Origin: Chloroflexi bacterium UBA5177
Lineage (GTDB): Bacteria > Chloroflexota > UBA5177
Direction: 5' to 3'
Length of the DNA: 36,803 nt
NCBI GenBank assembly: GCA_002413265.1
Contig: DHWR01000091.1
Span: forward strand, 1-36,803
Shown here: piece by piece, positions 32,618 through 36,803 of the stretch
How positions within the stretch are numbered: position 1 is the first letter of the stretch
How the letters are laid out: each line of letters opens with the position of its first letter
Program-made: the position numbers and the translations under genes
Notes under the pieces: generated by a model
Database searches by the model: none
Seen by the model: the letters and a program-made list of their open reading frames with translations, nothing else
Told to the model about the DNA's origin: nothing

Positions 32618-33304
32618 ATGACGAATCCGGAGGCCGATGCCAGTGTCCCTGCTAGCGCCTTTCAAGCCACCGGCGAAGAGGACCTTCTTGATGCGCTGAG
32701 GCAGGGCGACGAGGCGACGTTCGTGTTCCTGGTTACGCGGTACCACGCCGCTCTTGTTCGTCTCGCACGCACTTTCGTGGCAGATGAAGCCACTGCAGAG
32801 GAGGTCGTGCAAGAAACCTGGCTCGCCGTGCTCAACGGAATAGAGAAATTCGAAGCTCGGTCCTCGTTGAAGACCTGGATCTTTCGGATCCTCATGAACC
32901 GGGCGAAAACGCGCGGCGTTCGAGACAAGAGAAGCGCGCCCTTTTCCTCTCTGGATGCTTCCCTTGATCAGCAGGACCCAGCAGTCGACCCTGACAGATT
33001 CACGTCGACGGAAGACGGCCAGTGGTCAGGGCATTGGCTCTACCCTCCGACTGACTGGGACGTGACCCCGGAACAGGTAATCCTCTCCTCCGAGACACGC
33101 GAAATAATCGAGCGGACAATCGCGTCACTTCCACCAGGTCAACGTCAGGTCATCACCCTGCGTGATCTTGAAGGCTGGAGTGCCGCCGAAGTCTGTAATG
33201 CCCTTGGCCTCAGCGAGACCAATGGAAGAGTGCTGCTTCACAGAGCAAGAGCGAAAGTGCGGTCTGCACTGGAGCAATACTTCATGAGCGAGTCCACATC
33301 GTGA
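32618..33304 (+). CDS. ECF-type sigma factor with long linker
   Basis: A 228-residue sigma factor. Region 2 (about residues 32-105) has FLVTRYHAALVRLARTFVADEATAEEVVQETWLAVLNGIEKF and LKTWIFRILMNRAKTRGVRD. Region 4 (about 165-222) has IASLPPGQRQVITLRDLEGWSAAEVCNALGLSETNGRVLLHRARAKVR. Between them a roughly 55-residue linker with TSTEDGQWSGHWLYPPTDWDVTPEQV is longer than usual and recalls a known ECF subgroup. The ATG at 32618 follows AGAAGGCGCA; a TTG frame from 32528 is less likely. The stop overlaps the anti-sigma gene by 4 bases (GTGA), a typical coupled sigma/anti-sigma pair. It is divergent from the zinc-ribbon/AI-2E operon. Confidence 0.9.
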   Translation: MTNPEADASVPASAFQATGEEDLLDALRQGDEATFVFLVTRYHAALVRLARTFVADEATAEEVVQETWLAVLNGIEKFEARSSLKTWIFRILMNRAKTRGVRDKRSAPFSSLDASLDQQDPAVDPDRFTSTEDGQWSGHWLYPPTDWDVTPEQVILSSETREIIERTIASLPPGQRQVITLRDLEGWSAAEVCNALGLSETNGRVLLHRARAKVRSALEQYFMSESTS

Positions 33305-33549
33305 GCGAATTTGAGCACATGTCGTGCCGAGAGTTGGTCGAGACAATCACCGAATATCTCGAAGGATCACTCCCTCGAGCAGATCTCGACCGCTTCGAGT
33401 CCCACCTCCAGATATGTGATGGCTGCCGCCACTATCTTTCGCAGATGAAAACAACTGTCGCTGCCCTACGGAGCCTTTGTGACGATCGCTTGCAAGCGGC
33501 GCAGCGCGACGAGCTCGTGAATCTCTTCCACGGCTGGAAGAGGGGCTGA
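33301..33549 (+). CDS. Soluble zinc-finger anti-sigma factor
   Basis: An 82-residue protein with the ZAS motif H35-x3-C39-x2-C42 (SHLQICDGCRHYL), as in RsrA/ChrR-like anti-sigma factors. An N-terminal helical part includes MSCRELVETITEYLEGSLP. It lacks a TM helix, so it would sense a cytoplasmic signal, possibly redox through the Cys pair (or Cys9 and Cys60), and hold the upstream sigma factor. The GTG start sits inside the sigma stop (GTGA). A possible 27-residue membrane peptide gene follows three bases after its stop. Confidence 0.88.
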   Translation: MSEFEHMSCRELVETITEYLEGSLPRADLDRFESHLQICDGCRHYLSQMKTTVAALRSLCDDRLQAAQRDELVNLFHGWKRG

Positions 33550-33552
33550 AGA

Positions 33553-33636
33553 ATGTTTCTCCTCATTGCTGCTGTTGGGGCGTTGCTCTTGACGTTCGAC
33601 CGGCTTTCAGCCCACAGGCGCAGGCTCAGCACCTAG
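33553..33636 (+). CDS. Possible 27-residue single-pass membrane peptide
   Basis: ATG at 33553, TAG at 33634-33636. The product begins with about 14 hydrophobic residues (FLLIAAVGALLLTF) and ends in a basic tail (RLSAHRRRLST). GAGGGG lies seven bases before the ATG, and the gene starts three bases after the anti-sigma stop. Position and layout favour a third, tiny gene of the sigma operon, perhaps modulating the anti-sigma factor at the membrane. Its shortness makes chance a real alternative. Confidence 0.4.
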   Translation: MFLLIAAVGALLLTFDRLSAHRRRLST

Positions 33637-33648
33637 CTCGGGCGCCCG

Positions 33649-33654
33649 TATAAT
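33649..33654 (+). promoter_or_regulatory. Candidate -10 box for the ankyrin gene
   Basis: A perfect TATAAT 26 bases before the preferred GTG start of the ankyrin gene; the -35 region (33626-33631) is poor. Because it covers the ATG at 33653, it argues for the downstream GTG at 33680 as the true start. Confidence 0.4.
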
Positions 33655-33679
33655 GCTCGCCGAGGAGAGGAGCCCGCCC

Positions 33680-34084
33680 GTGGATGACAAGAAGCCCATA
33701 GATGCAAAACTCGTGCACGAGTTCGTGGGGAACGCCCACGGCAACCTTGCACGGGTGAAAGAACTGCTCGAGATTGAACCTGCCCTGGTTAACTCGTGCT
33801 GGGACTGGGGTGAAGGTGACTGGGAGACCGGGCTTGGAGCCGCCTCGCACATGGGCAACCGGCCCATAGCCGAGTACTTGCTCGCTAGAGGTGCGCGCCT
33901 CGACATATTTGCGGCCGCCATGCTGGGCCGCGTTGACGTCGTGCACGCTACGCTGTCCGCCTTTCCCGCCATGACTGATTCTCTGGGCCCGCATGGCATC
34001 CCTCTGCTGGCACATGCAAAGGCCGGCGGCGACGGATCGGTCGAAGTTGTGCGGCTGCTCGAGCGTGAAGTTGCGGTGCCCTAG
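33680..34084 (+). CDS. Small ankyrin-repeat protein
   Basis: A 134-residue cytoplasmic protein. Ankyrin-type helical pairs are visible: NLARVKELLEIEPALVNSCW, then GLGAASHMGNRPIAEYLLARGARLDIF and AAMLGRVDVVHATLSAFPAMTD. It ends with GIPLLAHAKAGGDGSVEVVRLLE. This compact three- to four-repeat form, with the GDWETxLGAASHMG and DIFAAAMLG signatures, is a known bacterial ankyrin group of unknown function. The GTG at 33680 has AGGAG eight bases upstream. The ATG at 33653, nine codons earlier, lies within a TATAAT box. Ankyrin repeats bind protein partners, but no partner is indicated here. Confidence 0.82.
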   Translation: MDDKKPIDAKLVHEFVGNAHGNLARVKELLEIEPALVNSCWDWGEGDWETGLGAASHMGNRPIAEYLLARGARLDIFAAAMLGRVDVVHATLSAFPAMTDSLGPHGIPLLAHAKAGGDGSVEVVRLLEREVAVP

Positions 34085-34177
34085 TTTCGACTTTGAGCTT
34101 TTGCCAATCACCGGCGCCGTGGTGTTCGCTTACGGCGGCACAGCAAGATTCGTCGCCCACCTCGGAGAGAAGGATGC

Positions 34178-34546
34178 ATGATGATCGAAGCTGACGTGGA
34201 AGCTAAGGCAACGCTTCAGGCCATCGACGGGTTCAACGAAGCCTTTAATCGGCACGACGTTGATGCCGTAATGCGCCACATGACCGACGACTGTGTCTTT
34301 GAGAGCACCGGACCCGCCCCTGACGGCGCTAGATTCGTCGGACAAGATGCCGTCCGCGGTGTCTGGGAGGATTTCTTTGGCAGCTCTCCAGGCGCCCATT
34401 TTGACGCCGAAGAGGTGATCGCGACGGGTGATCGCTGCGTCGTTCGCTGGCTGTATGCCTTCGAGGGCGGACACATAAGAGGCGTCGACGTCATTCGGGT
34501 ACGGGACGGCAAGGTCGCGGAGAAGTTCGCCTACGTCAAGGGGTAG
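34178..34546 (+). CDS. SnoaL/NTF2-like domain protein
   Basis: A 122-residue protein of the NTF2-like superfamily. The first helix reads ATLQAIDGFNEAFNRHDVDAVMRHMTDDCVFEST. A G-x-x-A-V-R motif (GQDAVRGVWEDFF) follows, and the last strands VVRWLYAFEGGHIRGVDVIRVRDGKVAEKFAYVKG are typical of SnoaL-like nuclear-transport-factor folds. This fold is used for isomerases, hydrolases and small ligand binding, so no specific reaction can be claimed. AGAAGG lies eight bases before the ATG at 34178; the ATG at 34181 is also possible. It is co-directional with the ankyrin gene, about 93 bases downstream. Confidence 0.85.
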   Translation: MMIEADVEAKATLQAIDGFNEAFNRHDVDAVMRHMTDDCVFESTGPAPDGARFVGQDAVRGVWEDFFGSSPGAHFDAEEVIATGDRCVVRWLYAFEGGHIRGVDVIRVRDGKVAEKFAYVKG

Positions 34547-34674
34547 CGCCCCGTGCACCGTCTCGGAGCGCGCCGTCGTCCAGCTCCTCTGGCTCGATGG
34601 GGAAGGGGCGGCACGCATCTTGAAGCCTCCGGTCAGCCTGAGTTGGCCAATCACTTCCGGTAAGGGGCAGCAGC

Positions 34675-34956
34675 ATGGAAGGTGGGACCAAGCCGCGCAT
34701 GGATGGGCCGGTTATTGATGAGTCGACCCATGAACATCGATACACGCTGTTCGGGGAGCGAACGATTTCCTTTTCAATCGTTCCCGAAGCTGAGGGCTGG
34801 GCAGTCCGAATTGAAGGCGTGCCGGCTCCAAGCATCATCCACGATCACCCTTGGGAGAGCCTCGAGGAGGCGCGGGAGGCGGCCCTCAAAGCGGTAAACG
34901 ACATGCAGAAGCTGGAGCGGATGCAGCGAGATGACCAAGCGGGCAGCAGCGGCTAG
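34675..34956 (+). CDS. Small protein of unknown function
   Basis: I do not recognise the 93-residue product. It is hydrophilic, with no signal or membrane segment. A possible beta-rich middle (HRYTLFGERTISFSIVPEAEGWAVRIEG) is followed by an amphipathic helix (ESLEEAREAALKAVNDMQKLERMQ). That layout is superficially HicB-like (a short beta sheet then a helix), but a helix-turn-helix and a HicA neighbour are missing. AAGGGG lies eight bases before the ATG. It is a lone gene between the SnoaL-like gene and the SCO1-TlpA fusion. Confidence 0.6.
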   Translation: MEGGTKPRMDGPVIDESTHEHRYTLFGERTISFSIVPEAEGWAVRIEGVPAPSIIHDHPWESLEEAREAALKAVNDMQKLERMQRDDQAGSSG

Positions 34957-35085
34957 GGCTCGGCAACGTTACAGCAGCGTGCCCGGCACATTCGGTCGTG
35001 GTTGACGGCCCGTGACGGCTCCTTGGACGAAACGGAGCCCTTGGCGGGCAGGTGATAGTGTGAGGCATCTGGAGAGCATGCAGCT

Positions 35086-36210
35086 ATGGAAGGTGCGGCG
35101 GCAATTCATCGCCCCCGATCGGCGGTGGTAGGAACCAGAGTCTGGGTAGCGATCGCGCTTCTCGCTCTCGGAGCGGTCGGGCTCGTGTTCATTCCGCGCA
35201 ATGCTGTCAATCGAGTGACCAGCAGCCGGCCGTCTCTGGCCGGCACCGTGCTTTTCAAGAAGCCTCCCGCCCCTAGCTTTCGACTTCGGGACCAGTTCGG
35301 TCGTATCGTAACGCTCTCACAATTCCGGGGCCGGCCCGTGGTGCTGACCTTCATGGAATCGCACTGCACGCAACTGTGCCCCCGCGTCGCGGACAAGATT
35401 CATCAGGCGGTGGACGAGATCGGGTCCGGCTCGAACCGCGTGGCAATTCTTGCTGTGAGCACGGATCCCGAGGGGGATACGCCGGCCGCATCGCGTGAGT
35501 TCTCGAGACAGCACCACCTGCTTGATCGTTGGCACTATCTCTCGGCGTCTCGCGGAGTGCTCACGCCCATCTGGCACGACTACTACATCTATGCGGCGCC
35601 GAAGGGCGCTTCACCTTCCGTGGATGCCGCTCATACCAGTGCCACCTATCTTGTCGACTCCGCCGGTAGGGAGCGGGTACTGATGGGTGGCGATTTGACG
35701 GTCAGCGATCTGGAGCTGGACATCCGCTTGTTGGCAGGCCTCCCCGTCGGCCCGCCAGTGCGCCTCGACCCCGCTCCTGAAGTTGGCCACCCTGCGCCCG
35801 ACTTCGTCCTGAGCGGCGCCGGCGGGAAAACCGTTCATCTCAATGCTCTGAGAGGCAAGGTTGTCCTCCTCAATTTTTGGGCCTCCTCGTGTCTTCCTTG
35901 CAGGTCCGAGATGCCGGAGCTCTCTCAGTGGTACAAGGGAACCCAGAAGAGCGGCTTCACGGTCATAGGAGTGGACGAGCTGGAGGGCGCGAGTGCAGCC
36001 ATGGGATATGCCAAACAGCTGCATGTCACCTACCCCATAGTTCTCGACGGTGACGGCAACGTTTCGATCAAATACGACGTCGTCGGTTTGCCGAGCTCCT
36101 TCCTTATAGATCGCCGAGGAGTCGTGCGCGCCACGACCATGGGCGTGGTTCGTTCGACCTATCTGGCGCAGCACATCCGCCCACTCCTTGGATCTGGCAG
36201 TGGAACCTAG
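35086..36210 (+). CDS. SCO1-TlpA fusion: membrane-anchored double thioredoxin
   Basis: A 374-residue protein with a cytoplasmic N-terminus and a TM helix (about residues 19-37), so the rest is extracytoplasmic. The first domain (about 62-215) is SCO1/SenC-type, with the copper-binding Cys94 and Cys98 in ESHCTQLCP and His183 in HTSATYLVD. The second domain (about 230-370) is TlpA/ResA-type, with Cys269 and Cys272 in WASSCLPCRSEMPELS and the cis-Pro segment GLPSSFLIDRRG. Each normally exists as a separate protein used in copper delivery to cytochrome c oxidase or in reducing its cysteines. Their fusion joins both steps on one anchor. The start ATG at 35086 has a distant GGAG. The next gene overlaps its end by 11 to 23 bases depending on its start. 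Confidence 0.88.
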   Translation: MEGAAAIHRPRSAVVGTRVWVAIALLALGAVGLVFIPRNAVNRVTSSRPSLAGTVLFKKPPAPSFRLRDQFGRIVTLSQFRGRPVVLTFMESHCTQLCPRVADKIHQAVDEIGSGSNRVAILAVSTDPEGDTPAASREFSRQHHLLDRWHYLSASRGVLTPIWHDYYIYAAPKGASPSVDAAHTSATYLVDSAGRERVLMGGDLTVSDLELDIRLLAGLPVGPPVRLDPAPEVGHPAPDFVLSGAGGKTVHLNALRGKVVLLNFWASSCLPCRSEMPELSQWYKGTQKSGFTVIGVDELEGASAAMGYAKQLHVTYPIVLDGDGNVSIKYDVVGLPSSFLIDRRGVVRATTMGVVRSTYLAQHIRPLLGSGSGT

Positions 36211-36748
36211 CCGCCGAACCGTTCGCCTCCGTGACCTGAACCGCAACCGTCCGGGCCCGGCGACCGGCTCCTCGTCCGCCTCGAAGAGGAGAAGGCGCCG
36301 TCGGTACTGGCGAGCTCACAAGCCTCACTACTACTTCGTGGTGAGTGGCATTGGGTGCGCGGCCGCCGTGCTTGCACTCGATACGGCGGCCTACCTCAGC
36401 AGGAGCACTCAGCTTGCCGAGATTGCTTTTGGGGCCGTCCTGCTGACCACCGTAGTTATTTTTTCGGCATTCTTTTGCGGTTTCTACATGGCACTCAGTG
36501 GGACCGTTCCAGTTCACCGATTGAGGTACGTCGTCCCTCATGGCGCCGTTGGTATGCTCGCGCCCTTGTTCTACACGCTCAATATCAGCTTTGCGCTCGA
36601 AGGCGTCGGGCGTGAGCCGGTAAACGGAGGCATGCTCGTGAGTAGCGCACTTTGTCTGCTCTTGCTGCTGGTGCAGTTTGGAATGGGGAAAGCCGTGGTC
36701 CACCAGGAGCCTTTGCACCTGGTGAAGTCCACCGAACGACCCACTTGA
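36188..36748 (+). CDS. Four-helix membrane protein, unknown function
   Basis: I do not recognise a family. The 186-residue product has a strongly basic N-terminus (KRRRRRRYWRAHKPH) and four hydrophobic segments near residues 48-68, 78-100, 114-134 and 149-167. This gives a small inner-membrane protein with a cytoplasmic start. The 36188 start is TTG; a GTG at 36200 is as likely. Overlap with the SCO1-TlpA fusion (stop at 36208-36210) suggests co-expression, and a role in cytochrome oxidase or copper assembly is possible by neighbourhood only. Confidence 0.65.
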   Translation: MDLAVEPSRRTVRLRDLNRNRPGPATGSSSASKRRRRRRYWRAHKPHYYFVVSGIGCAAAVLALDTAAYLSRSTQLAEIAFGAVLLTTVVIFSAFFCGFYMALSGTVPVHRLRYVVPHGAVGMLAPLFYTLNISFALEGVGREPVNGGMLVSSALCLLLLLVQFGMGKAVVHQEPLHLVKSTERPT

Positions 36749-36803
36749 GCCGGGCTTTGAGACCCCTTCTTGAAGTTTCGGGGCAATAGGGGTATTTATA
36801 TCA

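Overview
The window is G+C-rich bacterial chromosome, densely packed, with short intergenic gaps, frequent GTG/TTG starts and few signs of mobility. I see no transposase, integrase, phage gene or CRISPR array. The gene mix suggests a soil or sediment Terrabacteria lineage such as Chloroflexota or Candidatus Dormibacterota. It combines mycothiol-type DinB/MDMPI proteins, a lone Flp pilin, an AI-2E permease, many two-component proteins, ECF sigma factors and a nitrile-hydratase-leader-like small protein. That placement is inferred from gene content only; no marker gene here fixes the phylum.

Layout. 1-2.8 kb: the end of a DUF2339 membrane protein, an aldo/keto reductase, a NarL-type response regulator and a membrane-anchored CAP-domain protein. 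2.8-4.5 kb: a cytochrome b561-type membrane subunit plus a molybdopterin (sulfite-oxidase fold) protein. 4.6-7.0 kb: two thioredoxin-fold proteins and a DinB protein in a tight operon, then a CysL-like LysR regulator. 7.0-7.5 kb: an unusual leader region and a 73-residue protein resembling NHLP/Os1348-type RiPP precursors. 7.5-14 kb: an acyltransferase, a secreted six-Asp-box beta-propeller protein, a single-domain receiver, a C4 zinc-ribbon coiled-coil protein, a PsbP/LpqN-like secreted protein, a sensor histidine kinase, and tRNA-Pro(GGG).

14-22 kb: an SDR oxidoreductase, then a long leftward run of ABC ATPase and permease, cystathionine beta-synthase, APS kinase, an MDMPI-family protein, dprA and cysK. 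The sulfur genes (cysK, cysC, cbs), together with the CysL-like regulator and the sulfite-oxidase-type pair further left, suggest a sulfur/cysteine and thiol-redox theme. 22-26 kb: an ECF sigma/anti-sigma pair, a divergent but triad-complete ClpP, and a benzoate-CoA-ligase-family enzyme. 26.4-30.2 kb: a lone Flp pilin with a strong terminator, a REP-like palindrome, and a BarA-like hybrid kinase with four PAS domains and one degenerate receiver.

30.5-36.8 kb: OsmC, an AI-2E permease coupled to a small zinc-ribbon protein, and a second ECF sigma with a soluble zinc-finger anti-sigma and a possible 27-residue membrane peptide. These are followed by ankyrin and SnoaL-like small proteins, a fused SCO1-TlpA membrane-anchored double thioredoxin, and a four-helix membrane protein.

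No single operon in the window is clearly a new defence or biosynthetic system. The best candidates for something undescribed are the RiPP-precursor-like protein with its structured leader, the SCO1-TlpA fusion with its overlapping membrane partner, the ECF/anti-sigma/micro-ORF cassette, and the divergent ClpP.
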